Part shown: piece after piece, positions 38,370 to 47,863 of the stretch
How positions within the stretch are numbered: the first letter of the stretch is position 1
Layout of the letters: every line of letters begins with the position of its first letter
Assembly (NCBI GenBank): GCA_022009815.1
Contig: CP091725.1
Coordinates: forward strand, 186,001 to 250,000
Reading direction: 5' to 3'
From: Bacteroidales bacterium
Lineage (GTDB): Bacteria; Bacteroidota; Bacteroidia; Bacteroidales; Muribaculaceae
Length of the DNA: 64,000 nt
Notes under the pieces: generated by a model
Databases searched by the model: none
Seen by the model: only the letters and a program-made list of their open reading frames with translations
Told to the model about the DNA's origin: nothing
Made by a program: the position numbers and the translations under genes

Positions 38370-39767
38370 TTATTTATTAGCGTTTTTCTGCTCTACAAGA
38401 TATTGTTCCTGCTTGTAGGTGAATGCCATGAATACGATTGAGAGTACGCATGCTCCGATAAGGAGGATGAATGTCCATTCCCAACCTGCACCTTCAGCAA
38501 CATAACCGATAACGATGTTTGCCAAAACTGCTGTACCAAGCACGTAGCCCATGAAGCCTGTCAAGCCGGCAGCTGTACCAGCAACATTCTTCGGAGCCAA
38601 GTCGAGTGCCTGAACACCGATCAACATCACAGGACCGTAGATCAAGAAGCCGATAGCGATCAAGCAGCCGATAACCACGTTCAAGTTGTCGAGGTTTTCC
38701 ATATAGACAATGATTGCAACGATAATCAACGCCATGAAGATGATTGTCGGCAACGCGCGGCGTCCGTGGAACACCTTGTCGCTCAACCAACCGCAGATGA
38801 TTGTGCCTGGGATGGCTGCCATCTCGTATGCGAAATATGCCCAACCTGCATCTTTAAGGTTGATACCTCTTTCTGTAAGGATTGTAGGAGCCCAGTCAAG
38901 ACATCCGTAACGAACCATGTATACAAATGCGTTTGCAATTGCGATATACCAAAGCAACTTGTTGCTGAGCACTGTGCGGAAAATCTGTGCTGTTGAAAGC
39001 ACTTCTTCCGACTTCTTGGCATCGTAGTTCTTGCCGGCGCAACCGCTCCACTTCTCAATTGAAGGAAGACCGCACGATTGTGGGGTGTCGCGAATCATCA
39101 AGTATGCGAGAATAGCGATAAGAATAGCTGTTGCTGCAGGGAATGCGTAAGTACCGATAAGGAAGTAGTACTGTTCCTGTGCGCCATAGAACCATGAGCC
39201 GAACCACATAGCACCGTAAACAGCCATCGGGCCTACCAAGGCTCCACCGACGTTGTGGGCGCAGTTCCAGAACGACATCCATGTGCCGCGTTCCTTGATC
39301 GAGAACCAGTGGGTCATCACGCGTCCGCACGGAGGCCAACCCATACCGTTAAACCAACCTACGAGGAAGTTTAGCACTGCCATCAATGTAATCGCCAAAC
39401 CTTTGTTTTCAGCGCCGATCCATTGAATAGGAACAATCATGAACAGCATTGACAACGCTGCGCAGATAAGTCCCAACGGGAGGAACTTGCGGGCGTCGCT
39501 GCGGTCGCTGATTGATGCCATTAAGAATTTTGAGAATCCGTATGCAATGGCGTTCATCGAAAGAACGATACCAAGCTCGCCTTTTTCAAAGCCAAACGGC
39601 GCCAACGCCGGGATAGCCATTGAGAAGTTCTTACGGACAATGTAGAAACCGGCATAGCCGATAAAGATACCTAAGAATACCTGCCAACGATAGTTCTTGT
39701 AAGTCGAATCTATCTTCTCCTTTGCCATCTCGGGCTTAAAGGGAGGGGGTGTTAAAAAACCTGACAT
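38370..39767 (-). CDS. glpT: Glycerol-3-phosphate transporter, GlpT family
   Basis: Major facilitator of the organophosphate:phosphate antiporter family, 465 residues, 12 predicted helices. The family region FYIVRKNFSMAIPAL carries the phosphate-binding Arg, and MVRYGCLDWAPTILTERG carries the second Arg in the C-terminal half. FNGMGWPPCGRVMTHWF is a family motif. UhpT/UhpC/PgtP relatives look similar, but the setting between phosphodiesterases and GlpABC favours glycerol-3-phosphate. Own promoter box and own terminator. Intact. Confidence 0.9.
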   Translation of the reverse strand: MSGFLTPPPFKPEMAKEKIDSTYKNYRWQVFLGIFIGYAGFYIVRKNFSMAIPALAPFGFEKGELGIVLSMNAIAYGFSKFLMASISDRSDARKFLPLGLICAALSMLFMIVPIQWIGAENKGLAITLMAVLNFLVGWFNGMGWPPCGRVMTHWFSIKERGTWMSFWNCAHNVGGALVGPMAVYGAMWFGSWFYGAQEQYYFLIGTYAFPAATAILIAILAYLMIRDTPQSCGLPSIEKWSGCAGKNYDAKKSEEVLSTAQIFRTVLSNKLLWYIAIANAFVYMVRYGCLDWAPTILTERGINLKDAGWAYFAYEMAAIPGTIICGWLSDKVFHGRRALPTIIFMALIIVAIIVYMENLDNLNVVIGCLIAIGFLIYGPVMLIGVQALDLAPKNVAGTAAGLTGFMGYVLGTAVLANIVIGYVAEGAGWEWTFILLIGACVLSIVFMAFTYKQEQYLVEQKNANK

Positions 39768-39858
39768 GATTGAAATAGATTTTTGTGTAGTTTTTATTAT
39801 AAGTTAATTTCTTAATCTCTTTCTTTGGTTTCGTTAGGAAAACTCTTATTTTCGTTCG

Positions 39859-39894
39859 CAAACATAGTAATATTTTTTGGATTTCACCACGAAA
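39859..39894 (-). promoter_or_regulatory. glpT promoter with TTTCGTG at -33
   Basis: Minus strand TATGTTTG (39866-39859), and 21 bases upstream TTTCGTG (39894-39888) in place of a TTTG. Further TTTCGTT-like words lie at about 39826-39832 and 39851-39857, and CACGAAG at 39929-39935. Confidence 0.5.
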
Positions 39895-39926
39895 TTTAGG
39901 AGAAATTTTCCAAAAAAATTACTATG
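39863..39926. repeat. Long inverted repeat upstream of glpT
   Basis: CATAGTAATATTTTTTGGA (39863-39881) is mirrored by TCCAAAAAAATTACTATG (39909-39926) with one extra base in the left arm. The 27-base loop holds ATTTCACCACGAAAT, itself nearly symmetric and related to a site before glpA. It covers the putative -33 region of glpT. Confidence 0.75.
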
Positions 39927-39995
39927 TCACGAAGAAAAGGTTTAAAATCAACCAATTACAATCCTAAACAAACCATAAAAATTATGCTCAAGAGC

Positions 39996-40027
39996 TTTGA
40001 GGGAAACACCCACGTACCCCCCTCAAA
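39996..40027 (-). terminator. Weak hairpin after glpC
   Basis: Minus strand TTTGAGGG ... CCCTCAAA stem with a G-rich loop; no T-run directly after it, so termination is uncertain. Confidence 0.4.
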
Positions 40028-40036
40028 CACTCCTAC

Positions 40037-41284
40037 TTACTTGTTCAATTTCTCCGTTGCCTCAAGGTCGAGAGCGCGCGCAAGTATGGATATCGGATGC
40101 TCCACCTTCGTAGGTGTCGACATCTCAATCTGCCACTTGCAGGTTTCGCAATCGGTTGCCACAACATCGACTTTCGCCTTTTCTATCTCTGCAAAAAGCG
40201 ACGAACCGATGCCTTGCGAGGTTTCGTAGTTTTCTTTCTTGAATCCGTATGTTCCGGCGATGCCGCAGCATTGCGACGGAAGAACCGTCAGCTCCATACC
40301 AGGAATCTTGCGGAGAAGGTCGATTGAATAATACGACCATCCGAGCTTCTCCATGTGACACGGTGTGTGGTAAGCGGCTTTCAAATGGAAATCATTGCGG
40401 AACTTCAATTTCGCTCCATTTTCAATCAGCATGTGCACAAAGCGGGTTGCAAGATTGATCTGGTCGCGCACGTCGGAATTGTCGACACCGAGCAGGTGGG
40501 GATATTCGTCGCGCATAGTGAACACGCATGTCGACGACACTCCCACAACCGGGCGATTTTCCTCGTTGACCGACTTGCGTATCGACGACACATTGAGCGC
40601 AGCCTGTTTCTTCGCCTGATTGATCAATCCGTTGGAAATCAGAGCCACACCGCAACATTTCTCTTCATCGAGCAGATGCACGCCATAGCCGAGAGCGTTG
40701 GCGACAGCCACGAAATCCTTGCCAAGCTGCGGATAGTTGTAGTTGACATAGCAACCATGGAAGAAACTGATATGCTTTTTAAACGCATCCTGACGCGCTT
40801 CGGCGTTGCGTTGGAACCATGTTTCGAATTTCTGTCCAGAATATTTCGGGAACGTGCGGTGTCCGTCGATTTTAAGTACACTGTCCATCACCATCTTCAC
40901 CGGCTTCAAGCCGAGCGCGAAATTGGTCACAGGAGCGACCATTGTGGCGAATGTGCCCATAAAATCAGTGTTTGCGAGCAGTTTGTCGCGGAGCGACGGG
41001 CGATGCTTGCTGTATCTTATGCGCGCCGACTGGATGATGTCGCCGATTTTCACATTCGACGGACAAGCCACCTCGCAACGCTTGCAGTTAAGGCAATATT
41101 TCAACGCCTCGTCAAAAAACTCGCCTCTCTTCAAGCGGAGACGCTCGCCGTCGGGTCCTGCCTGCTTCGGACCTGGATAGTTCGGATTCACCGGAACCAC
41201 CGGGCAGTATACCGTGCAGACTGTGCACTTTATGCACTGCTCGAAATTGTTGGCGGAAATGTTTTTATCTTGTAAGTTTTCCAT
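40037..41284 (-). CDS. glpC: Anaerobic glycerol-3-phosphate dehydrogenase subunit C
   Basis: Fe-S subunit that links GlpAB to the membrane quinone pool, 415 residues. Two ferredoxin-type clusters lie at the N-terminus: CIKCTVCTVYCP (residues 17-28) and CLNCKRCEVACPSNVKIG (about 65). Two CCG domains follow with CCGVALISNG and QCCGIAGTYGFKKE, as in heterodisulfide reductase B-like proteins. It is the last gene of glpABC, 13 bases after glpB. Intact. Electrons could feed fumarate respiration in Bacteroidales. Confidence 0.93.
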   Translation of the reverse strand: MENLQDKNISANNFEQCIKCTVCTVYCPVVPVNPNYPGPKQAGPDGERLRLKRGEFFDEALKYCLNCKRCEVACPSNVKIGDIIQSARIRYSKHRPSLRDKLLANTDFMGTFATMVAPVTNFALGLKPVKMVMDSVLKIDGHRTFPKYSGQKFETWFQRNAEARQDAFKKHISFFHGCYVNYNYPQLGKDFVAVANALGYGVHLLDEEKCCGVALISNGLINQAKKQAALNVSSIRKSVNEENRPVVGVSSTCVFTMRDEYPHLLGVDNSDVRDQINLATRFVHMLIENGAKLKFRNDFHLKAAYHTPCHMEKLGWSYYSIDLLRKIPGMELTVLPSQCCGIAGTYGFKKENYETSQGIGSSLFAEIEKAKVDVVATDCETCKWQIEMSTPTKVEHPISILARALDLEATEKLNK

Positions 41285-41297
41285 TGTTTCCTTTCGT

Positions 41298-42529
41298 TTA
41301 TTTCAAATTGTCTGCGACATACAATGCGGTCAAAAGCGCCACTCCGGCTCCGCAACCCTCATGAAGGGCATTGAATCCGCTGAGCACCGAGCCTGCGGCA
41401 TATAGATTCTCAAGCACTTTGCCTTCCTTCTTCACATTAAAATTGGCGTCGGTGGCAACTCCGAATGCCTGGTAGCCCTGCTTGTTGAAGAACTGCGGGT
41501 CACACCATTCGGCACGGTCTGCCGCAAAATCAACGTCAAGACCGAACACCGGTTCTACAATCTCGTTTGAGTGTGCCACCAAGCCGTTGCTGAAGAAACT
41601 ACCTGTGGTCAGGATATAATTGTCGGCTTTGATGCCGTTATCTGCATGATTTATTGTGTATACAGCCTTGACCTTTCCTCCTTCGACGTCGGCACGCACC
41701 ACACTGTCGCCAAGCATGAACACGCCTCCAAGACGCTCAAACTCGCGGCGAAGTTGCTGCTGTGTGCGAATCCCTGACACCGAAGGTGGCATTGTCGGCA
41801 CTAAGACTACAGACGGCACTGCTTTCTTAACGCTTTCACAAGTTTCTGAGAAGCGAGTCCCACTGCGGCCGGCAATACCACCGCATCAACCCCAATAGAG
41901 TAATTTTTAAGTATGGTCAATAACTGATTATGTATGTACTCTTTGTCAAGAACGCGCGCAATGTTTGTGGCGCGCATTTCTGTCGGACTTTTGCGCAGAC
42001 GGTCTACCTCATCGATATGGATAAGCTCCTGGCAGCACTCGGCTCCCATGCTTTCCAAAGCGTCGGTCACGAATTTCATGTTGAAATCCAAGAAACCTGC
42101 GATGTTGGCCACCCGCACTTTTTTGCCCTTAAATTCTTCAGCACCCTTGAAACGGTTGAACTCCGACAACGTCAGCCAAGCCGGTTTCAATGTGCCCATC
42201 GGAGTGAGGTGCAACGCATTTTCCGTTGCCTCGCCTTCCACTTCCACACCGCTGTCGGCAAGCAGCTGCTTTGCCTCGGCAGCATATTTGGCGAAATCTC
42301 CGATTTTCTTATATGGATGAGAGGCGTCGAGTTTCGCAACTGCCTCCACTGGATTTTTCACGGCTGTCCCGTCAGGCAGACGGTTGAGCAGCTCAAACGA
42401 GCCGGAAGAGAAATGCAATGCGCTCTGTCCGGCAGAGATGATGGCGCACTTGACGCCCTTCTTCTGCAAGCGGATGCCACAGGCGAGTCCGCTGAGGCCG
42501 CCGCCAATGATTACTGTATCGAATTTCAT
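41298..42529 (-). CDS. glpB: Anaerobic glycerol-3-phosphate dehydrogenase subunit B (frameshifted)
   Basis: Flavoprotein of about 410 residues. The N-terminal dinucleotide motif is VIIGGGLSGLACGIRL, and the C-terminus has AAGSVLSGFNALHEGCGAGVA. The frame breaks at 41823-41825 (AAA for AAAA); restored, KALRKAVPSVVLVPTMPPSVSG joins the parts. It overlaps glpA by four bases (ATGA) and precedes glpC. GlpB passes electrons from GlpA to GlpC. Confidence 0.92.
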
Positions 42530-44148
42530 TTTTCTACCTCCTCGTTGTTAAGTTTCATGTCGCACACACCACCGTAAAGCCATTGTGTGAACTCGTTTTC
42601 TCTCAAAGCATCGCCCCAAGCCACTGGATAGACACCTTTCCAGCGCTCATTGAGGAATGTGGCAAGATCGCCCTTCGCCTTCTTCGCGCAGTTGTGAGCC
42701 TCGCCGAGAAGTCCGGCGGCACGGCAGGCGCAAAGTTCGCCCTGGCACGTTCCCATACCCACACGGGTGCGGCGGCGCAGGTCAATCATATTTGTCACAT
42801 GGAGCTCGTTCAACGCGTAGTTGACCTCTCCTACCGAAACATCCTCGCATTCGCACACAAGGCTGTTGTCGTATTCTGTGCTTGACGGGATTTTTTCGGC
42901 AAGTTCGCCATGACGATGATATGCGGATTTCTGACCTACGCTCATGTCGAACGATTTGCCCGACGGCACGTCCTTCGGAGCGCGGGAGCCTGGAAGCGGA
43001 GTCTCGGCCGTGACGCATTTCTTGTCCACGCCGAGCTTCTTGCAAGCCAAGTCGGCAGCCCATTCCGCCATCAAGCGGTAGGTCATCAGCTTTCCGCCGG
43101 TGATTGTGGCGAAACCTGGCACACCGTCGCGGGTCTCATGGTCGAGAAGCACGATGCCGCGGCTGATGTTTCGTCCTGAAGGATCGTCGTCGCTGGCAAC
43201 CAGCGGACGCACACCCGCATAAGCGCGGAGGATGCGTGTCGACGCCAACGCCGGCGCGAGTTTCTCGCCCTCGGTGAGCAGAATGTCGACCTCGTCGGGA
43301 GTGACGCGCATATCGTCAACCTCGTCGAAGCCCACGCGGCTCGATGTCGTACCGATAAGGCAGATTGTGTCGCCCGGCACGAGGATATCGGCATTGGCTG
43401 GCTTGCGGCAGCGGTTGAGCACTATATTGTTGACACGGTGACCGAAAATCAGCAACGAGCCTTTGGCAGGGAACATGCCCACACGGCAGCCTGCCATAGC
43501 GGCGATGTTGTGACCCCAGATACCACCGGCGTTGATGGTCAACGGTGCGAAATATTTGCTTTTTTCCTTAGTCTTATGGTCGAAAACCTCAACGCCAATC
43601 ACGCGGTTCTGCTCCTTGACAAGCGAAAGCACCTCGTGATACACAAGAATCTTCGCTCCATGGGCTTTTGCGTCGATAATGTTGGCGAGAGTGAGGCGGA
43701 ACGGATCGACAGAACCATCAGGCACCTTCACCGCTCCGACAATCGTAGGATTGACCGACGGCTCCATGCGCTTAGCCAACTCCGGATCTATGATTTCGGC
43801 GTTGATGCCAGCCTCTTGGCACGACTTAACAAACGTTGCTTGATATGCCAGGTCGTCTTCCGGCAGGGTGATGAACAAGCCGTCGTTCTCCTCCACGCAG
43901 TGGCTTGCCACCTTGCGCAGAATCATGTTTTCCTTGATGCACTCCGAAGCCGACTCCTTGTCGGTCACCGCATAGCGGGCGCCGCTGTGAAGCAGTCCGT
44001 GGTTGCGGCCTGTGGCTCCCGAAGCGAAATCGAAACGCTCCAGCAGCAAAACGCGCAAGCCACGCAACGCGCAGTCGCGCGCCGTGCCGGCTCCTGTTGC
44101 TCCTCCTCCTATGACTATTACGTCATATTCGTTCTCTTTATTTACCAT
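42526..44148 (-). CDS. glpA: Anaerobic glycerol-3-phosphate dehydrogenase subunit A
   Basis: FAD enzyme oxidising glycerol-3-phosphate to dihydroxyacetone phosphate, 540 residues. FAD motif VIVIGGGATGAGTARDCALRG at the N-terminus (21 residues around the GxGxxG core, first 20 shown as VIVIGGGATGAG onward), then FDFASGATGRNHGLLHSGAR. The C-terminal BFD-like [2Fe-2S] domain shows CECEDVSVGE and GTCQGELCACR. First gene of glpABC with its own upstream region rich in TTTCGT-like words. Intact. glpK and glpF are absent nearby, so free glycerol is probably not the input. Confidence 0.95.
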   Translation of the reverse strand: MVNKENEYDVIVIGGGATGAGTARDCALRGLRVLLLERFDFASGATGRNHGLLHSGARYAVTDKESASECIKENMILRKVASHCVEENDGLFITLPEDDLAYQATFVKSCQEAGINAEIIDPELAKRMEPSVNPTIVGAVKVPDGSVDPFRLTLANIIDAKAHGAKILVYHEVLSLVKEQNRVIGVEVFDHKTKEKSKYFAPLTINAGGIWGHNIAAMAGCRVGMFPAKGSLLIFGHRVNNIVLNRCRKPANADILVPGDTICLIGTTSSRVGFDEVDDMRVTPDEVDILLTEGEKLAPALASTRILRAYAGVRPLVASDDDPSGRNISRGIVLLDHETRDGVPGFATITGGKLMTYRLMAEWAADLACKKLGVDKKCVTAETPLPGSRAPKDVPSGKSFDMSVGQKSAYHRHGELAEKIPSSTEYDNSLVCECEDVSVGEVNYALNELHVTNMIDLRRRTRVGMGTCQGELCACRAAGLLGEAHNCAKKAKGDLATFLNERWKGVYPVAWGDALRENEFTQWLYGGVCDMKLNNEEVEK

Positions 44149-44224
44149 GTCTCTTTAAACTAACGAAGTATCAAAATAAAATCTCTGGTTTCTATGTCAA
44201 AACCGTTTATGTTTCATTTCACAG

Positions 44225-44256
44225 CAAAATTATATACAATTTTTTTATTCACGAAA
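44225..44256 (-). promoter_or_regulatory. glpA promoter with TTTCGTG at -33
   Basis: Minus strand TAATTTTG (44232-44225); TTTCGTG (44256-44250) lies 17 bases upstream where a TTTG would be expected. Confidence 0.45.
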
Positions 44257-44365
44257 CTTTTTTTCCGAAACTTTTTCTTGAAAAAAAGCAAAAAAAATTT
44301 CGCCACGAAAGCAAAAAAACTTTCGTTTTTTTATGTTATAAAACATATTTTTTTATAGCACAAGA

Positions 44366-44403
44366 GCAAAAAAAACTCCGAAAGCGGGAAGACTTTCGGA
44401 GTT
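44366..44403 (-). terminator. Terminator after porin 2
   Basis: Minus strand AACTCCGAAAG, 8-base loop, CTTTCGGAGTT, then TTTTTT. Perfect 11-bp stem. Confidence 0.9.
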
Positions 44404-44474
44404 AATCTTTAGCAGAGCGCAATCACTGCGCAATGACTAAATACATTCTTTCATCTATAATTATATTTGTATGC

Positions 44475-45867
44475 TTAGAACTCAAACGCCACGCGAGCCT
44501 GGATTGAGTGCAGGTTCTTGTCGAGCATGAATTCCTTTGTATACTCTTGGTTGAGTTTCTGATAAGAATAGTTCAAGCGAGCTACGATATTATCAGTAAC
44601 ATAGTAGTTTACGCCCAAAGTGAACGTGTCAGCCTTACCGCCGATCACCGACTGGTCAGCCACGCCGAATGACTGGTGGAGCGTGCTTGAATAGAACTTG
44701 CCGCCATAGAACATGTGGCCTGCCATGATGTCGTTAAGATCGGTGTGGTTGAAGCGTGCTACAACCTCAAGCGATTTGCCTTTCGGACGGTTCATCAAAG
44801 CGTCAACACTGTTGTAGCGATAGTTCTTGCCAAGAATCATGAAGCCAGCCTCAACTGTATAGCCGTAGAATTTGGCGTTCTGGTCAACACCCATAAGACC
44901 CTGGTAAGCCGACAGCGTTGGGAACATTGTTGAAAGCAGCGTTCCGAGCGATGCGGTGAAGTTGTAGTCCCAGTCGCGCTCACGCACATAGTCAGCGTGC
45001 AACCACTCGCCCTTCACATACACCTTCTTATAGCTTGCCATCACTTCGGCACCGAATTTCAGACCGGTCTTCACGTTGTTGATTGTTGCATTGAGGAATT
45101 TGGTGTTGTCAACGCAAGACTCAAGATTTGAAGACAAAGTCACTGTGCGGTTGTAATCGTCAGAACCGTTTGTGAAACCGTTTGCGTCAGGACGTCCGTA
45201 GTTTACAGAACCACCGGCATGGAATGCCCAGTCGTCACCGCTCACGCGTCCGAGCAGGCGGGCTGACAATGCATAGCCCATATCACCGCCTTTGACAACT
45301 TCTGTCGGGTTTGAGAATTTCTGTGAGAACACACCACCCTCAGCCCAGAAGTATTTGTGATAGTAGCGATAGCTGACACCGATTGCACGGCCTGTGCCGA
45401 GAGCAGCTACAGTAGCCGACTTGTTGATGAACGGATAGTCCATCGTGCTCTGGATATTCTCAGCCGAGAACGGCTCAGCGAAGTTACCCACACGGAGGAA
45501 ACCATTCTTGTTTGTGTGCCAACGCAGATATGCGTCTTTCAACCAGTTTCGAAGCGAAATCAACGTCAAGCTTCATATCCACCTTCGATCCGATTTTGCT
45601 TATGATGCGGATGCGTGCGGCAGAGAATTTCGCGCCCGAACCGCGGTCTGTGTAATCGTCGATATAATGAGCACCGTCGATAGCGACGCGACCGCCGACA
45701 CGGAATGAGAACTTGTCGTTGTCTGACTTGAATTTCACAAGACCCTCATCCATGTAGCCTTGCAACTCGCGTTGTGCTTCGGTCAGTTCAGAATTGCTTT
45801 CCTGGGCAAACAATGGCATCGCGCCAGCCATACAGCAAACACCCAAAGCTAAGATATATTTTTTCAT
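44475..45867 (-). CDS. OprO/P-like outer-membrane porin 2 (frameshifted)
   Basis: About 464 residues. Signal peptide (ILALGVCCMAGAMPLFAQ), a short coiled-coil-like stretch (ELTEAQRELQGYMDEG), then a beta-barrel of the porin O/P family with FRVGGRVAIDGAHYIDDYTD and a last strand SIQARVAFEF. The frame breaks at 45547-45549 (AAA for AAAAA); restored it reads DVDFASKNWLKDAYLRWHT. It is paralogous to porin 1 in layout and C-terminus but diverged. It follows phosphodiesterase 2 by 40 bases, so this porin and phosphodiesterase pair repeats the first. Confidence 0.87.
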
Positions 45868-45907
45868 ACTGTTATTTCAATTATATATTTCTTGTTCGTG
45901 GTTAGGT

Positions 45908-47251
45908 TTATTTCGCATAATGAAGTTCGTCGAGCACTTGCTGTGCAGTCTTCACCGGAGTGTTTTTGTGCAAGTTGTCTGGCAGACCGCATTTTGCATT
46001 CGAGCGGAAATAGTTCAGACCCTTTGCAAGATAGCCCTCAAGAGTCTCGCGGTAGAAATTGATAGCGAGGTCGGCGTGGTTGGTAAACGCACCGTCAACA
46101 TAGTTCTTGTCTGCTCCACCTTCCTTCTTCGGGTCGCACCACGGACCTGTATACTTCAGGAATTGCTCCTGAGTGTTGAATGTCCAAGCGTGGATGTCCA
46201 TTCCTGTGCGGCGGATCATGTCGCCCTGCCATGGATACAAGCTTGTAGGATAGCCCTTGATATAGTCGATGTTCGGACCCATTGCAGTAGCACCGTTGTC
46301 GATTGCGAAGTTGATCTTCTCAGCGTAAGACGCAGGAGTTGAGTTTGTCATATCATACATCAGGAACAATGTAGGAATTCTGCGCTTGAACTCTTTGTGC
46401 ATATTCATAAGACCGCCGAGGCTGAATGTCTGAAGGATGATACGAGCCTTCGTGTTGGCGATATCCACGTTTCCAGGAACACCGTCTTTATAAGCGATCT
46501 TTTTCATTTTGCTGGCGTCCTCATCATACCAGCCGTGTTTCTTCAAGCATGCGCACAATGCTTTCTCCATGCCTGCAAACAAGTAAGGAGCCTTTGTCTC
46601 GATATAGACACCTGGACGGTTGCCGTTGTCGTATGGGTCTGGCTCATACTGAGTGCTGACATAGTTTCCTTTCTCGTCACGGTTCACGATACGCTTGCCG
46701 TTGGCGTCGCGCTTGATTCGGTAGCCCTCGGCAATCATAAGCACGTCGTCGAGAGTAAGAATGTCAAGACCTACAAACGAGCTGCGTGCCTGCTCCGGGT
46801 TGGCTTCGTTGAACCAAGAACCGATGTCGAGTTTCAGCAACTCATCATAAGTGAACGCGCTCACGTAGTCGTTCTGGCGGCTTGGATAGACAACCTCAAC
46901 GTCGGTTGTGCGGAGAAGGCTTTCATCGTGAAGCGCAAGGATTACACCGTCTTTTGTTTTCTGAAGGTCGCACTCGATGTAGTCAGCACCGATGTTACGA
47001 GCCCAGCGCATAGCAGCCTCACTCTCTTCCGGAGCCCAGAACTCTGTTCCGCGGTGAGCGATGACGATGTTTTTGGGAGTGTAGTCGATCACCTCCTTCT
47101 GCTCGGCAGAAAGAGCATGAAGTTCCGGAACGTCCATTGTGGAGTATCCATCAGTTCTCACATCGTCCTGACAAGAGAACATACCCAGGCAAAAAGAGGC
47201 AGACAGTAAGTATACTGGCATCTTTTTGATGCAAGTGAAGTTTGATTTCAT
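45908..47251 (-). CDS. Surface lipoprotein glycerophosphodiester phosphodiesterase 2
   Basis: GDPD-family lipoprotein, 447 residues, intact. Lipobox GMFSC followed by QDDVR, matching the acidic surface-export signal of Bacteroidetes. Catalytic segment VIAHRGTEFWAPEESEA, metal residues in YIECDLQKTKDGV, and the general-acid His in LALHDESLLRT. Later TIM-barrel strands include GVYIETKAPYLF and ARIILQTFSLGG. It shares these motifs with phosphodiesterase 1 but lacks that protein's large insert. First gene of the pair with porin 2, divergent from glpR, with a structured leader upstream. Confidence 0.92.
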   Translation of the reverse strand: MKSNFTCIKKMPVYLLSASFCLGMFSCQDDVRTDGYSTMDVPELHALSAEQKEVIDYTPKNIVIAHRGTEFWAPEESEAAMRWARNIGADYIECDLQKTKDGVILALHDESLLRTTDVEVVYPSRQNDYVSAFTYDELLKLDIGSWFNEANPEQARSSFVGLDILTLDDVLMIAEGYRIKRDANGKRIVNRDEKGNYVSTQYEPDPYDNGNRPGVYIETKAPYLFAGMEKALCACLKKHGWYDEDASKMKKIAYKDGVPGNVDIANTKARIILQTFSLGGLMNMHKEFKRRIPTLFLMYDMTNSTPASYAEKINFAIDNGATAMGPNIDYIKGYPTSLYPWQGDMIRRTGMDIHAWTFNTQEQFLKYTGPWCDPKKEGGADKNYVDGAFTNHADLAINFYRETLEGYLAKGLNYFRSNAKCGLPDNLHKNTPVKTAQQVLDELHYAK

Positions 47252-47331
47252 AAATAATATTTTGTTGATTAATAAAAAATTAGGTTTTTATCCTTTCTGT
47301 TTTTTTCAGGCATCTCCCTTTGCTGACGTCA

Positions 47332-47376
47332 CACAAAAAGAGAACCGGCCGGCAGTTACGTCCTACTGCCAGCCGG
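47332..47376 (-). terminator. Attenuator-like hairpin in the leader of phosphodiesterase 2
   Basis: Minus strand CCGGCTGGCAG, 10-base loop, CTGCCGGCCGG, then TTCTCTTTTTG; 80 bases before the start codon of the next gene rather than after a gene. Confidence 0.6.
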
Positions 47377-47464
47377 AGCCTATATTCCTATTATTATTTT
47401 GTTCTGAAGATAGATTTATTTCAAATGCCGAAGAAACAGCATTGCCATAGGCAACACCGTCCAT
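47363..47464 (-). CDS. Small upstream ORF ending inside the leader hairpin
   Basis: ATG, 33 codons (MDGVAYGNAVSSAFEINLSS opens it), TAG. The stop lies in the loop of the 47332-47376 hairpin, so a translating ribosome would cover its 5' arm. No family recognised. It may be a leader peptide or chance. Confidence 0.35.
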   Translation of the reverse strand: MDGVAYGNAVSSAFEINLSSEQNNNRNIGSGWQ

Positions 47465-47509
47465 AAAAACTACAGACTCAAAAAACGGTTGGGAGAAATA
47501 CCCCCCCCC

Positions 47510-47635
47510 CTATGAAATTAGTATAATTGCTTGAACAGCAAGTATTTGGTGTAAGTTTATCCATCTTTCGATTTTAAGAGTAAAAGTTTCTCGTTCGGTT
47601 TCGTTTTTAGCGTGATGAAAGTCATTGTCTTTCAT
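47510..47635 (-). CDS. Small upstream ORF at the promoter start
   Basis: 41 codons starting MKDNDFHHAKNETERETFTL; the ATG lies only about 8 bases after the TATATTTG box, and the TAG is followed at once by ten G. It is in the same frame as the 33-codon ORF, separated by that stop. No family recognised; low confidence. Confidence 0.25.
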   Translation of the reverse strand: MKDNDFHHAKNETERETFTLKIERWINLHQILAVQAIILIS

Positions 47636-47863
47636 TACGCCACAAATATACAAACAATAATTGAGATACGAAACCTTTTTGGCTATTTTTTTCATTCAAG
47701 ATTGATTTTTATTTCATTTTGAAATTTCGCAAGGAAATTTGTATGTTATGCAACATATTTTGAGGTCTTTCACTAAAAATATTTTGCAAGACTGTTATTT
47801 TTTCGTTATTTTGCACTGCGAATCAAAAACTTTGAAATCAAATCATAACATATAATAATTCAC

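Larger units (their letters stand above)
44149..44474. other. AT-rich control region between glpA and porin 2
   Basis: No gene. Contains the glpA -7 box TAATTTTG (44232-44225, minus), five TTTCG/CGAAA words between 44162 and 44332, among them ATTTCGCCACGAAAG, close to the ATTTCACCACGAAAT site before glpT, an ACGAAAG/CTTTCGT hairpin at about 44312-44332, and the terminator of porin 2 (44366-44403). Confidence 0.6.
47252..47863. other. Long divergent control region between phosphodiesterase 2 and glpR
   Basis: 612 bases. On the minus strand: -7 box TATATTTG (47650-47643) with TTTCGTA 16 bases upstream, a 41-codon ORF, a run of ten G (47510-47501), a 33-codon ORF and a terminator-like hairpin. 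TTTCG words also occur near 47576, 47596, 47723 and 47801, the last close to glpR, suggesting autoregulation. Confidence 0.6.
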
